Assembly: GCA_015060485.1 (NCBI GenBank)
Contig: SUYI01000009.1
Span: 30,695 to 94,694 of the forward strand
Direction: 5' to 3'
Source: Prevotella sp.
Lineage (GTDB): Bacteria > Bacteroidota > Bacteroidia > Bacteroidales > Bacteroidaceae
Length of the DNA: 64,000 nt
Made by a program: the position numbers and the translations under genes. The notes beneath the pieces are model-generated. The model ran no database searches. It was not told the origin of the DNA and saw only the letters and a list, made by a program, of their open reading frames with translations. Shown piece by piece: positions 49,556 through 58,112 of the stretch (positions are counted from its first letter, which is position 1; every line of letters begins with the position of its first letter).

Positions 49556-51013
49556 TCAGCTGTTATCCTTTCCTGTCATCCATAGTCCGAGGAAAGTTAA
49601 TAGTCCGTTCAGCATCAGTAGTTCATATCCGAAACGGTAGCCCGTCAGATGGTTTGTCAGTGTGTCGATCCCCAGACAAAGCAATGGCGATAGCACGCAA
49701 ATGTAAGGCACGTAGTGGTCATTGGTTTTTCGTTTTGTCAGCAGTCCGAAGACAAAAAGTCCTAACAGCGGACCGTATGTGTAGGAGCAAAGAATGTAGA
49801 TGGCGTCGATGACGCTTGTAGAATTCAGCAGTCGGAATAAGAGGATAAACACTACGAAGACTCCTGCCATGCCGATATGCACCCTGTGGCGCAGCCGCTC
49901 GTCGTCAGCCCGTCCGCAGATGTCTACGCAATAGCTTGTCGTCAGCGCCGTCAGTGCTGAATCAGCGCTCGAGAATGCTGCGGCCACCATACCCAGCATA
50001 AAGATGATCATGATGAGTGGCGAGCCTTGGGAAGCATGCATGATGAAGCGTGGCAACAGGTCGTCGCCAGAAGCAGGAATGGCTATGCCCTGCTGTTGAT
50101 ACCAAATCGTCAGTAACACACCCAGCGACAGGAAGAGTAGGTTTGCTGGCAGGAAGGCTACGCCATAGGAACACATATCCTTCTGGGCGTCGCGCAATGA
50201 GCGGCACGTCAGGTTTTTCTGCATCATGTCCTGATCCAGACCTGTCATCACGATGGCAATGAAGGCGCCGCTCAGGAACTGTTTCCAGAAATTCTGCTTC
50301 GACACCCAGTCGTCAAAGACAAACACACGCGACAGTTCACTATGTTGGATGGCGGCTACTGCCTCGCCTGTCGTCATACCCAGTTCGCCAACCACCTTAT
50401 ATATAATAAGGATAAGGGCACCGAATAGACAAGCCGTCTGGAAAGTGTCCGTCCACACCACCGTCTTAATGCCGCCCTGGCGGGTGTAGAGCCAGATAAG
50501 TGCCGTCATCACTACTACAACAACTGCAAACATCCCGTCGTTATGTCCTGTGGTGCCACTGGTCTCGTTGCCAAGAGTTCCCATTCCGCAGGTCATGAGA
50601 ATCCAGCAGACCACATAGAAACGCACCGAAGCCCCTGTCATCTTCGATAGCAGGAAAAACGATGCGCCAGTCTTGTAAGCCCGCTTCCCGATGCGCTGCC
50701 CCAAATAGCTATATATGGTTGTCAGGTTCAGGCGGTAGTAGAGTGGTAACAGTACGAAGGCTATTACCGTATAGCCCAGAATGAAGCCCAGGCACGTCTG
50801 AAGATACGTCATGCCGATGCTGTTCACCATGCCTGGTACGGAAATAAAGGTGACGCCAGAGATGGAGGCGCCAATCATGCCGAAAGCTACCAGATACCAA
50901 GGCGAACGTCTGTCGCCCCGATAGAAAGTCTCGTTCGTGGCCTTCCTGCCCGTCCACCTGCTGACGGCAAACAGCAGGCCAAAATAGAGTAAAACGATTG
51001 CTATCATTGTCAT
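49556..51013 (-). CDS. Sodium:solute symporter (SSS family)
   Basis: 485 residues from ATG 51013; the frame to 51025 starts with a TTG inside the promoter box. About 13 membrane segments; SSS signatures FYRGDRRSPWYLVAFGMIGA, SISGVTFISVPGMV and LGMVAAAFSSADSALTALTT. Sodium-coupled uptake of a small solute; closest in feel to the sialic-acid/sugar group of the family, but the substrate cannot be told from sequence. Convergent with the AraC regulator gene and divergent from trpB2; transcribed alone. Confidence 0.87.
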   Translation of the reverse strand: MTMIAIVLLYFGLLFAVSRWTGRKATNETFYRGDRRSPWYLVAFGMIGASISGVTFISVPGMVNSIGMTYLQTCLGFILGYTVIAFVLLPLYYRLNLTTIYSYLGQRIGKRAYKTGASFFLLSKMTGASVRFYVVCWILMTCGMGTLGNETSGTTGHNDGMFAVVVVVMTALIWLYTRQGGIKTVVWTDTFQTACLFGALILIIYKVVGELGMTTGEAVAAIQHSELSRVFVFDDWVSKQNFWKQFLSGAFIAIVMTGLDQDMMQKNLTCRSLRDAQKDMCSYGVAFLPANLLFLSLGVLLTIWYQQQGIAIPASGDDLLPRFIMHASQGSPLIMIIFMLGMVAAAFSSADSALTALTTSYCVDICGRADDERLRHRVHIGMAGVFVVFILLFRLLNSTSVIDAIYILCSYTYGPLLGLFVFGLLTKRKTNDHYVPYICVLSPLLCLGIDTLTNHLTGYRFGYELLMLNGLLTFLGLWMTGKDNS

Positions 51014-51022
51014 AATCGCGTG

Positions 51023-51030
51023 CAAAGGTA
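51023..51030 (-). promoter_or_regulatory. Promoter of the SSS symporter gene
   Basis: TACCTTTG on the minus strand, 9 nt before ATG 51013. Confidence 0.6.
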
Positions 51031-51211
51031 CTAAAAAAGTCAGGAGTTTAGCGTTAAGAGTTTAGAAAAAATCTGCACTTCGTCCATTTTCTTCAAGCTT
51101 CATTCTTCATTATTGTGTTTTTTGTGTAATTTTGACCTACGGTCGAAAGTGCTTTCGTTCGACAAAACAAAATAAAATCACAAATTTTTTTGTTTTATGC
51201 TCACTTATTCG

Positions 51212-51219
51212 TACCTTTG
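51212..51219 (+). promoter_or_regulatory. Promoter of trpB2
   Basis: TACCTTTG preceded by CACTTATTCG, the same upstream word as at mnmA; 33 nt before ATG 51253. Confidence 0.65.
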
Positions 51220-51252
51220 CAAGCGGTAATTATTCACCAACAACAAAAAACA

Positions 51253-52614
51253 ATGGCAAAACAGAAAAAATTCATCCTTCAGGAGAGTGAGATTCCAACA
51301 CAGTGGTACAACATTCAGGCAGACATGCCCAACAAACCCATGCCGCCCATCCATCCGGCTACCAAGCAGCCTCTTGGCGTCGACGACTTGGCACACATCT
51401 TCCCCCGTGAGTGCTGTGTGCAGGAGCTTGACACGGAGCATCGCTGGATAGACATCCCTGAAGACGTACTCGACAAGTACAAATACTATCGTTCTACCCC
51501 GTTGGTACGTGCCTACGCCCTTGAAGAGGCTCTGGGCACTCCCGCCCACATTTATTTCAAGAACGAGTCGACCAATCCGCTGGGTTCGCACAAGATCAAC
51601 TCCGCCCTGCCCCAGTGCTACTATGCCAAGCAGGAAGGTACGACGAATGTCACTACCGAGACCGGTGCCGGACAGTGGGGTGCCGCCCTGTCGTATGCCG
51701 CTAAGATCTATGGCCTCGACTGCGCCGTCTATCAGGTGAAAATTACCATGCAGCAGAAGCCATACCGTTCTTCGATTATGCGTACCTTTGGCGCTGTTGT
51801 CGAGGGTTCTCCCTCGATGTCTACCCGTGCCGGCAAGGACATACTGACCAAGGATCCTACACACAGCGGTTCACTGGGAACAGCCATCTCTGAGGCTGTA
51901 GAGCTGGCTACCACCACTCCGAATTGTAAATACACGCTGGGCTCCGTGCTCAATCACGTTGGCCTGCATCAGACCATCATCGGTCTGGAGGCAGAGAAGC
52001 AGATGCAGATGGCCGGCGAATATCCTGATATCGTCATCGGATGCTTCGGTGGAGGCTCTAACTTCGGCGGCATCTCCTTCCCGTTTATGCGCCACAACAT
52101 CCTCGACGGCAAGAACACCGAGTTTATTGCCGCAGAGCCCGACAGCTGTCCTAAACTGACACGCGGTCAGTTCCGCTACGATTTCGGCGACGAGGCTGGC
52201 TATACCCCGCTGCTGCCGATGTACACGCTGGGTCATAACTTCAAGCCGAGCAACATCCATGCCGGTGGACTGCGCTATCATGGTGCCGGAATGATTATCA
52301 GCCAGCTTATCAAGGACGGTCTGATGCACGGTGTTGACATCCCTCAGCTCGAGACTTTCGACGCTGGTATGCTGTTCGCCCGTACTGAAGGTATCATTCC
52401 CGCCCCCGAGAGCTGTCACGCCATCGCCGCCACCATCCGCGAGGCGCAGAAGTGCAAGGAAACCGGCGAGGAGAAGGTGATTCTCTTCAACCTCTCAGGG
52501 CACGGTCTCATCGACATGCCAAGCTACGAGTCGTTTATCAAGGGCGACCTTCAGAACTACACGGTTACCGACGAGATGATTGCAGCCAACCTTGCAGAGC
52601 TGGATAAGCAATAA
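51253..52614 (+). CDS. trpB2: Tryptophan synthase beta chain, TrpB2 type
   Basis: 453 residues from ATG 51253. PLP enzyme condensing indole and serine. Lys114 in NPLGSHKINSALPQCYYAKQ binds PLP; ETGAGQWGAALSYAA and the phosphate loop GCFGGGSNFGG are in place. The longer N-terminus and the inserted AEPDSCPKLTRGQFRYDFGD segment mark the TrpB2 subfamily, which can act without TrpA. No trpA or other trp gene is nearby, consistent with a stand-alone indole-salvage enzyme. Own promoter; bidirectional terminator downstream. Confidence 0.93.
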   Translation: MAKQKKFILQESEIPTQWYNIQADMPNKPMPPIHPATKQPLGVDDLAHIFPRECCVQELDTEHRWIDIPEDVLDKYKYYRSTPLVRAYALEEALGTPAHIYFKNESTNPLGSHKINSALPQCYYAKQEGTTNVTTETGAGQWGAALSYAAKIYGLDCAVYQVKITMQQKPYRSSIMRTFGAVVEGSPSMSTRAGKDILTKDPTHSGSLGTAISEAVELATTTPNCKYTLGSVLNHVGLHQTIIGLEAEKQMQMAGEYPDIVIGCFGGGSNFGGISFPFMRHNILDGKNTEFIAAEPDSCPKLTRGQFRYDFGDEAGYTPLLPMYTLGHNFKPSNIHAGGLRYHGAGMIISQLIKDGLMHGVDIPQLETFDAGMLFARTEGIIPAPESCHAIAATIREAQKCKETGEEKVILFNLSGHGLIDMPSYESFIKGDLQNYTVTDEMIAANLAELDKQ

Positions 52615-52643
52615 GCAAAGTGTGGAAGCTTAAATCTACAATA

Positions 52644-52677
52644 AAAATCGGGCTGACTGTTGGGTCGGCCCGATTTT
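52644..52677. terminator. Bidirectional terminator between trpB2 and hsp20
   Basis: AAAATCGGGCTGAC / GTCGGCCCGATTTT: 14-bp stem with one T.G pair and a 6-nt loop. A-run and T-run make it work for both convergent genes. Confidence 0.85.
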
Positions 52678-52725
52678 CTGTTTGAATCCTTTTTTTACAA
52701 TCTTTCTACCTTAAAAATCCTCCTT

Positions 52726-53148
52726 TTATGCGATATCTATCTGACGCGACAGCTTTACTTTCTCTTCAACTATCTTGGGCAGTTCGACGGTCAGAACACC
52801 GTTGTCAACCTTGGCGGAGATAGCCTCCTTCTTGACATCGTCAGGCAGAATCAGTGTCTGCTCATACTTCGAGTAGCTGAACTCGCGGCGCAGATAGCGC
52901 GTGGTCTTGTCGTCCTCGTGGTGTTCCTCCTTGTGTTCCATCTTGACTACGAGATTGCCGTCGTCGTTGATGTGGACATTGAAATCTTCCTTCTTCATAC
53001 CCGGAGCAGCCAGCTCTACGGTGTACGCATTGTCAGATTCTTTCACGTTGATGGCTGGTGCCGTGCAGTTTGCCTTCGGCATATAGTCGTTGTAGAACAA
53101 GTCGTTGAACACGGCGGGAATCCAGTTGTTACTTCTCATTGGCATCAT
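52726..53148 (-). CDS. Hsp20/alpha-crystallin small heat-shock protein
   Basis: 140 residues from ATG 53148 (MMPMRSNNWIPAVFNDLFYN); the frame to 53163 begins with TTG inside the ribosome-binding site. Alpha-crystallin domain ~35-130: VKESDNAYTVELAAPGMKKE, DDGNLVVKMEHKEEHHEDD, YLRREFSYSKYEQTLILPDD and NGVLTVELPK. ATP-independent holdase for unfolding proteins. A strong Shine-Dalgarno GGAGGT sits 7 nt before the ATG, unusual in this window, and may allow high translation under stress. Confidence 0.92.
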   Translation of the reverse strand: MMPMRSNNWIPAVFNDLFYNDYMPKANCTAPAINVKESDNAYTVELAAPGMKKEDFNVHINDDGNLVVKMEHKEEHHEDDKTTRYLRREFSYSKYEQTLILPDDVKKEAISAKVDNGVLTVELPKIVEEKVKLSRQIDIA

Positions 53149-53272
53149 AATCTTTACCTCCAAATTATACTTTTAAATGTTAGACATATTGTTAATTCAT
53201 TTCCGATTGCCTTTCGGCTCTCAACCATGCAATATGCAACATCGGTGCCAATGGAGAAAATATGACGAAATG

Positions 53273-54133
53273 TCACACCCGACCGACAGAATGGCGTTTT
53301 ATGATGCCTACGTAGGTGAGGAGGACGACGTTCATCATCAGCGAATAGATGATGGCAGGAATGGCCATGATGTCGTTGTTGAATACAAAGGGACTGCTGG
53401 CTACAGTGATGGCCTGTGCGGCGTTTTGCATACCAATCTCGATGATGATGGTACGTTGGTCGCGTCCCGTCAGTCGCATGCTCCATGATAGGATGACGCC
53501 GCCCAGCATGGACAGCAGGATGAGCACGGTGACACAAAGACCAAGCTTGGGGAATTCGCGCATGATGATATCGCGGTTCTGTATGTAGAATACCGTGATG
53601 AGCACGAGTAGAAGGGGAAATGCTAATTTTTTCAGTATGGCGTGCATGCGTTCGGCCAATCGTTCGTTGCGTACGGCAATCCACAGTCCAATGGCGATGG
53701 GGACGGCCATGAGTACGAGGTTCTGCATGAGCAGGTTACCTACGGGAAGGTGTACGTTCATGGCAGACCCTACTTGGCGCGTCATGAGATCCATGATGAA
53801 AGGTCCTGTAAAGAGCGTGATGACGCTACTGAGTGCTGTGAGTGTGACCGACAGGGCCACATTGCCTCCGGCCAGCATCGAGAAGACGTTGCTGGAGCTG
53901 CCTCCTGGACTGCAGGCAATCAGCATGATGCCGAGGAAAAACAAGGGCTCCAGTTGGAATCCGCAGGCGATTCCCCAAGCAATCAGTGGCAACAATAGTA
54001 TTTGCCCCGTCAGTCCGGCGAACACGGCCTTGGGTTGTTCAAATATCAGTCGAAAGTCCTTGGGACGTAACGCTAAACCCAAGTCGAACATCAGTAACGT
54101 CAGAATCGGTAATACGATAAAAATGGTATTCAT
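53273..54133 (-). CDS. Bile acid:sodium symporter family (BASS) transporter
   Basis: 286 residues, about 9-10 membrane segments. BASS signatures: LMFDLGLALRPKDFRLIFEQ, LIACSPGGSSSNVFSMLAGG and EIGMQNAAQAITVASSPFVF (the EIGMQNA motif is family-defining). Sodium-coupled uptake of bile acids or other organic anions such as pantoate or keto acids; substrate not determined. Diverges from luxS. Reads toward hsp20 on the same strand with a ~125-nt gap, so probably separate. Confidence 0.9.
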   Translation of the reverse strand: MNTIFIVLPILTLLMFDLGLALRPKDFRLIFEQPKAVFAGLTGQILLLPLIAWGIACGFQLEPLFFLGIMLIACSPGGSSSNVFSMLAGGNVALSVTLTALSSVITLFTGPFIMDLMTRQVGSAMNVHLPVGNLLMQNLVLMAVPIAIGLWIAVRNERLAERMHAILKKLAFPLLLVLITVFYIQNRDIIMREFPKLGLCVTVLILLSMLGGVILSWSMRLTGRDQRTIIIEIGMQNAAQAITVASSPFVFNNDIMAIPAIIYSLMMNVVLLTYVGIIKRHSVGRV

Positions 54134-54160
54134 AATTCGTTTTTTTTCTTATTTTGCCTG

Positions 54161-54168
54161 CAAAAGTA
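54161..54168 (-). promoter_or_regulatory. Promoter of the BASS transporter gene
   Basis: TACTTTTG on the minus strand, 27 nt before ATG 54133, followed by GCAGGC; mirrored by TAACTTTGCAGGC on the plus strand. Confidence 0.6.
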
Positions 54169-54190
54169 CAAAATAGTTTTGAAATTTTCG

Positions 54191-54198
54191 TAACTTTG
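54191..54198 (+). promoter_or_regulatory. Promoter of luxS
   Basis: TAACTTTG, 23 nt before ATG 54222. Confidence 0.6.
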
Positions 54199-54221
54199 CA
54201 GGCAAAAATAGAGAAATTGTT

Positions 54222-54716
54222 ATGGAAGTAATTCAGAGTTTTACCATTGACCATACCCGACTAAAGCCGGGTATCTATGTGTCGCGCGAGGACAAGGGCT
54301 TTACTACTTTCGACCTGCGCATTACCGAACCGAACAAAGAACCCGCTGTGGCACCAGCAGCTATGCACAGCTTGGAGCACCTGATGGCTACGTGGTTCCG
54401 TAACTCACGGGTGAAAGACGATGTGGTGTACGTCGGTCCGATGGGGTGTCTGACCGGCATGTACATCATCATGACGGGAACGTACAGCGTGGAAGATATG
54501 CGCCAGTTGACTATCGCGTGTCTGGAGTGGATACTGACGCAGCAGGAAGTACCTGCCACGACGCCGGAGACGTGTGGCAACTGCTTGTTGCACGACCTGC
54601 CGATGTGTCACTGGGAGAGCCGCCGTTATTTGGAGCGCCTGCAGAACGATTTCCATTCGGAATACACGAAACTGCAGGTGGTGCTTGCCGACGGACGGCA
54701 GTTCGCGGATAGCTGA
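54222..54716 (+). CDS. luxS: S-ribosylhomocysteine lyase LuxS
   Basis: 164 residues. Cleaves S-ribosylhomocysteine to homocysteine and the AI-2 precursor DPD. Metal site HSLEHL (His49, His53), catalytic Cys76 in GPMGCLTGMY, and the third ligand Cys within PETCGNCLLHDLP (Cys118 or Cys121). Cytoplasmic dimer. Lies next to the convergent mtn gene, whose product makes its substrate, so the activated-methyl cycle is clustered here. Own promoter in a divergent arrangement with the BASS gene. Confidence 0.96.
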   Translation: MEVIQSFTIDHTRLKPGIYVSREDKGFTTFDLRITEPNKEPAVAPAAMHSLEHLMATWFRNSRVKDDVVYVGPMGCLTGMYIIMTGTYSVEDMRQLTIACLEWILTQQEVPATTPETCGNCLLHDLPMCHWESRRYLERLQNDFHSEYTKLQVVLADGRQFADS

Positions 54717-54757
54717 CAGTTGTCAATTGACAATTGACAGTTGCTGGTTGACAGTTG
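54717..54757. repeat. TGACAGTTGTCAATTGACAA-type repeat between luxS and mtn
   Basis: TGACAGTTGTCAATTGACAA and further TTGACAGTTGTCAG units form interlaced palindromes in the gap between the two convergent stops. A related ATTGTCAATTATCAAT stretch lies after kduI (19850-19870). Confidence 0.65.
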
Positions 54758-55420
54758 TCAGAGACTCTCGACGAAGGTGCGCGTAACCTGGAAGGAGTGT
54801 TCGGCGATGGTATCCCAGAAATTGTGATACTGCGAGGCATCGGTGTCGCGCAGGGGGATGTCGCTGATGACGCGGAACGAGATGAAGGGCACGCGGTTGA
54901 TATAGCATGTCTGTGCAATGGCGCACGACTCCATGTCGACAGCCTTGGCGTCAGGGAAGTGTCCGATGATTTCACGCATCTTTTCGCGTGAGTCGACAAA
55001 CCAGTCGCCGGTGACAATCAGCCCCGAATGGATATGAAATGAGGAATGAGTAATGAGGAATGAGGAATGCAATTGCTGTGCTTTCTCCAGCAAATAGGGG
55101 TCGGCTGGATATCGTACGGGGAGACCCTGCACTTGTCCGTATTGCGTGCAGTTGTCGACAGCTGTGCCGCAGTAGACGTCGTGATAGGTGAGCTCGCTAC
55201 TGACAATCACGTCCTGAATGTTGATGTCGTCGCCGTTGCCTCCGGCACACCCGCTCGAGATGATACAGTCGGGGTGGAACTCATTGATCATGCGTTGGGC
55301 GCCCAAGGCGGCGTTGACCTTGCCGATGCCACACTTCTGAACCAATACGTCACTACTATTGAAGAGCTGCTGTAACTGGTGCAACTCCTTGTCCATTGCT
55401 ACTATAATACCTATTTTCAT
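54758..55420 (-). CDS. mtn: 5'-methylthioadenosine/S-adenosylhomocysteine nucleosidase with repeat-derived insert
   Basis: 220 residues from ATG 55420 (MKIGIIVAMDKELHQLQQLF). Hydrolyses MTA and SAH to adenine and thioribose derivatives, supplying LuxS. Motifs: GIGKVNAALGAQ, IISSGCAGGN, VTGDWFVDS, AVDMESCAIAQTCYINRVPF (Met-Glu binding ribose), FRVISDIPLRDTD (catalytic Asp). Between KAQQ and SGLIVTGDWF an extra LHSSFLITHSSFHIH (~117-131) is encoded by an ATGAGGAATGAG-type DNA repeat (55029-55072). Compared with E. coli Mtn (from memory) this is an added surface loop. The TTG-started extension to 55447 is rejected. Confidence 0.92.
   Translation of the reverse strand: MKIGIIVAMDKELHQLQQLFNSSDVLVQKCGIGKVNAALGAQRMINEFHPDCIISSGCAGGNGDDINIQDVIVSSELTYHDVYCGTAVDNCTQYGQVQGLPVRYPADPYLLEKAQQLHSSFLITHSSFHIHSGLIVTGDWFVDSREKMREIIGHFPDAKAVDMESCAIAQTCYINRVPFISFRVISDIPLRDTDASQYHNFWDTIAEHSFQVTRTFVESL
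55029..55072 (-). repeat. Low-complexity repeat inside mtn
   Basis: GAATGGATATGAAATGAGGA and GAGTAATGAGGAATGAGGAA (plus strand), in frame in mtn; same type as in mnmA and upstream of the YfhO gene. Confidence 0.75.
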
Positions 55421-55458
55421 AATCTTTTTAATGCTTTTTGTCTGCAAAGATACAAATT

Positions 55459-55560
55459 AAAGTGAAGAATGAAGAATGAAGAATGAAGAATTTGCTGCCG
55501 TAGCCATCATTTTTTCATTTTTCATTTACATTTCTCATTTCTCACTTCTCATTTCTCATT
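55459..55560. repeat. Hairpin-forming repeat, family C, upstream of the YfhO gene
   Basis: GTGAAGAATGAAGAATGAAG...TTTGCTGCCG..CCATCATTTTTTC then CATTTCTCATTTCTC stretches; the two halves can pair with G.T pairs. A matching copy lies inside the GSCFA gene (62610-62755). An ORF from 55476 that reads through it is not taken as coding. Confidence 0.75.
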
Positions 55561-55569
55561 TTTTATTCT

Positions 55570-55577
55570 TATCTTTG
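55570..55577 (+). promoter_or_regulatory. Promoter of the YfhO gene
   Basis: TATCTTTG, 21 nt before ATG 55599; it fixes the start downstream of the repeat. Confidence 0.65.
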
Positions 55578-55598
55578 CACGCAAAAATAGAAAAAAGC

Positions 55599-58112
55599 AT
55601 GAATAAATGGAAAGTTTTGCTGCCCGACGTGCTGGCAGTAGTGTTATTTGCAGTAATATCGTTTGCTTATTTCTTCCCCGCAGACATCGAGGGACGTATC
55701 CTGTTCCGTCATGATGCTTCGGCAAGCCGTGGAGCTGGTGAGGAGGTGTCACAGTATTACCAGCGTACCGGCGAACGCTCGCGTTGGACGAACGCCCTGT
55801 TCGGGGGGATGCCGACCTACCAGATAGCACCTTCGTACGACAGCACCCAGCCGCTGGCAAAGGTCGAGAAGGCTTACCACCTGTGGCTGCCCGAGAATGT
55901 ATGGTATGTATTCGTCTACCTGCTGGGATTCTATATCCTGCTGCGGGCTTTCGATTTCCGTTGGTATCTGGCTATGCTGGGCGGTATCGTCTGGGCATTT
56001 TCCAGCTATTTCTTCATCATTATTGCCGCTGGACACATCTGGAAAGTCATTGCATTAGCTTACCTGCCTCCGATGATAGCTGGCATCGTGCTGGCCTACC
56101 GGGGGAAATACCTGTGGGGACTGGTGGTAACGGCGTTGTTTGGTGCCTTGGAGGTGCTGGCAAACCACGTGCAGATGACGTACTATTATCTATTCATCGT
56201 GCTGGCGATGGTCATTGCCTTTATGATTGACGGCATCCGGCGGAAGGAGTACATGCATCTGCTGAAAGCCACGGGTGTTTGTGTGGTTGCCGGCTTGATC
56301 GCGATCAGTCTGAATTTGACGAACCTTTATCACACGTGGTCTTATGGGCAGGAGTCAATGCGTGGCAAGAGTGAGCTGACGAAGCAGAATACTGCCAACC
56401 AGACTTCGAGCGGACTGGACCGCGACTATATCACTCAGTGGAGTTATGGCATTGACGAGACGTGGACGCTGCTTGTTCCCAATACGAAGGGCGGTGCCTC
56501 GGTGGCTATGTCAAAAAACAAGACAGCCATGAAGCATGCTGCTCCCGAGTATGAGGGAATCTATCAGCAGATTGGCCAGTATTGGGGCGAGCAGCCTATG
56601 ACGATGGGTCCTGTCTATGTGGGAGCCTTCGTGCTGATGCTGTTCATTTTCGGTCTGTTCATCGTGAAAGGTCCTATGAAGTGGGCCTTGCTGGCTGTAA
56701 CCATATTGTCGATCCTGCTGTCGTGGGGCCGCAACTTCATGCCGTTTACCGACTTCTTCATCGACTATATACCGATGTACGCCAAGTTCCGTACGGTGTC
56801 GTCGATTCTCGTCATTGCAGAATTTACCATACCGCTGTTGGCAATGTTGGCACTGAAGAAGATTATCGACGAACCGCAGCTGCTGAAATCTCAGGCTCCA
56901 TGGCTGTACACATCGTTCGCTCTGACGGGCGGTATGGCACTGCTGTTTGCCGTGCTGCCCAAGATGTTTTTCAGCGACTTTATCAGTTCGAGTGAAGCGC
57001 AGGCGCTGAGCCAGATTCCTGCCGACCAGCTGGCTCCGCTGGTAAGGAATCTGACGGAGATGCGTCTGGCTGTGTTTACGGCCGACTGTTGGCGCTCGTT
57101 CTGGATTATCGTTGTGGGAACAGCCTTCCTGCTGTTATACCAATATAATAAGGTTAAGAAGGAGTTGATGGTAGGTGCACTGATTGTACTGTGCCTGGTA
57201 GACATGTGGCAGGTGAACAAACGCTATCTGAACGACGAGATGTTTGTGTCGTCCAGTCTGCGCGAGGCACCTATGGAGAAGTCGGCAGCCATCGACCGCA
57301 TTCTGCAGGATCAGTCGTTGGACTATCGTGTGCTGAACCTGTCGACGTCGACGTTCAACGAGAACGAGACGTCGTACTACCTGAAGAGCATTGGCGGCTA
57401 CCATGCTGCCAAGCTGCGCCGCTATCAGGAACTGATCGATGCCCATATTGATCCTGAAATCCGCAACGTGTACGACGCAGTGTCGAAGGCTGCAGGCGAT
57501 ATGACGCAGGTCAATGGCGACAGCATCTATCCCGTGCTGAACATGCTGAACACGAAATACTTCATTCTGCCGTTGCAGGGCGGACAGACGGTGCCTTTGG
57601 AGAATCCTTATACTTATGGCAATGCATGGTTTGTCGACAAGGTGAACTATGTGGACAATGCCAACGATGAGTTGACGATGACCGGTCGTCTGCCTTTGCG
57701 CCACGAGGCTGTAGCCGACAAGAAGTTCCGCGAGGTGTTGGGCGACGGCATCGAACAGGACACGCTGAGCGTGGTCAGTATCAAGGCCTATGAGCCTAAT
57801 CAGCTGACCTATGAAGTGAATTCCGGCAAAGGTGGTGTCATCGTGTTCTCCGAGATTTACTATCCTGGCTGGACAGCCACCGTTGATGGTGAGGAACAGG
57901 AGCTTGGCCGCGTGAACTATGTGCTGCGTGCCTTGCAGGTAAAAGCCGGCAAGCACGAGGTCGTGCTGAGCTTCTTCCCCAAGAGCATAGAGCGCACGGA
58001 GACGATAGCCTATTCGGCCTATGTCGTGCTGTTGCTTATTCTTCTGTTCCTCGGATGGAGTGCCTTACGTAAGCGCGGTGCCCGTACCACGCCACCATCG
58101 CCAGACAAATAA
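55599..58112 (+). CDS. YfhO-family membrane protein
   Basis: 837 residues from ATG 55599 (MNKWKVLLPDVLAVVLFAVI). About 12 membrane segments plus a large C-terminal soluble domain (~600-800), the layout of YfhO-type proteins (GT-C-like, implicated in lipoteichoic-acid or glycan glycosylation in Firmicutes). Segments: GGMPTYQIAPSYDSTQPLAK, ILSWGRNFMPFTDFFIDYIP (extracytoplasmic loop), FSEIYYPGWTATVDGEEQEL (C-terminal domain). Probably an envelope glycosyltransferase, acceptor unknown. The last 77 nt overlap the 3' end of fucP in antisense, so the tail KRGARTTPPSPDK is encoded opposite fucP codons. Confidence 0.85.
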   Translation: MNKWKVLLPDVLAVVLFAVISFAYFFPADIEGRILFRHDASASRGAGEEVSQYYQRTGERSRWTNALFGGMPTYQIAPSYDSTQPLAKVEKAYHLWLPENVWYVFVYLLGFYILLRAFDFRWYLAMLGGIVWAFSSYFFIIIAAGHIWKVIALAYLPPMIAGIVLAYRGKYLWGLVVTALFGALEVLANHVQMTYYYLFIVLAMVIAFMIDGIRRKEYMHLLKATGVCVVAGLIAISLNLTNLYHTWSYGQESMRGKSELTKQNTANQTSSGLDRDYITQWSYGIDETWTLLVPNTKGGASVAMSKNKTAMKHAAPEYEGIYQQIGQYWGEQPMTMGPVYVGAFVLMLFIFGLFIVKGPMKWALLAVTILSILLSWGRNFMPFTDFFIDYIPMYAKFRTVSSILVIAEFTIPLLAMLALKKIIDEPQLLKSQAPWLYTSFALTGGMALLFAVLPKMFFSDFISSSEAQALSQIPADQLAPLVRNLTEMRLAVFTADCWRSFWIIVVGTAFLLLYQYNKVKKELMVGALIVLCLVDMWQVNKRYLNDEMFVSSSLREAPMEKSAAIDRILQDQSLDYRVLNLSTSTFNENETSYYLKSIGGYHAAKLRRYQELIDAHIDPEIRNVYDAVSKAAGDMTQVNGDSIYPVLNMLNTKYFILPLQGGQTVPLENPYTYGNAWFVDKVNYVDNANDELTMTGRLPLRHEAVADKKFREVLGDGIEQDTLSVVSIKAYEPNQLTYEVNSGKGGVIVFSEIYYPGWTATVDGEEQELGRVNYVLRALQVKAGKHEVVLSFFPKSIERTETIAYSAYVVLLLILLFLGWSALRKRGARTTPPSPDK

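Noticed and set aside
51014..51025. TTG start for the SSS symporter (similar TTG starts for hsp20 and mtn)
   Set aside because: These TTG codons lie inside the promoter box or the ribosome-binding site; ATG starts a few codons later fit better.
55476..55598. N-terminal extension of the YfhO frame (starting MKNEEFAAV)
   Set aside because: It is encoded by the family C repeat and lies upstream of the promoter box at 55570; the true start is ATG 55599.
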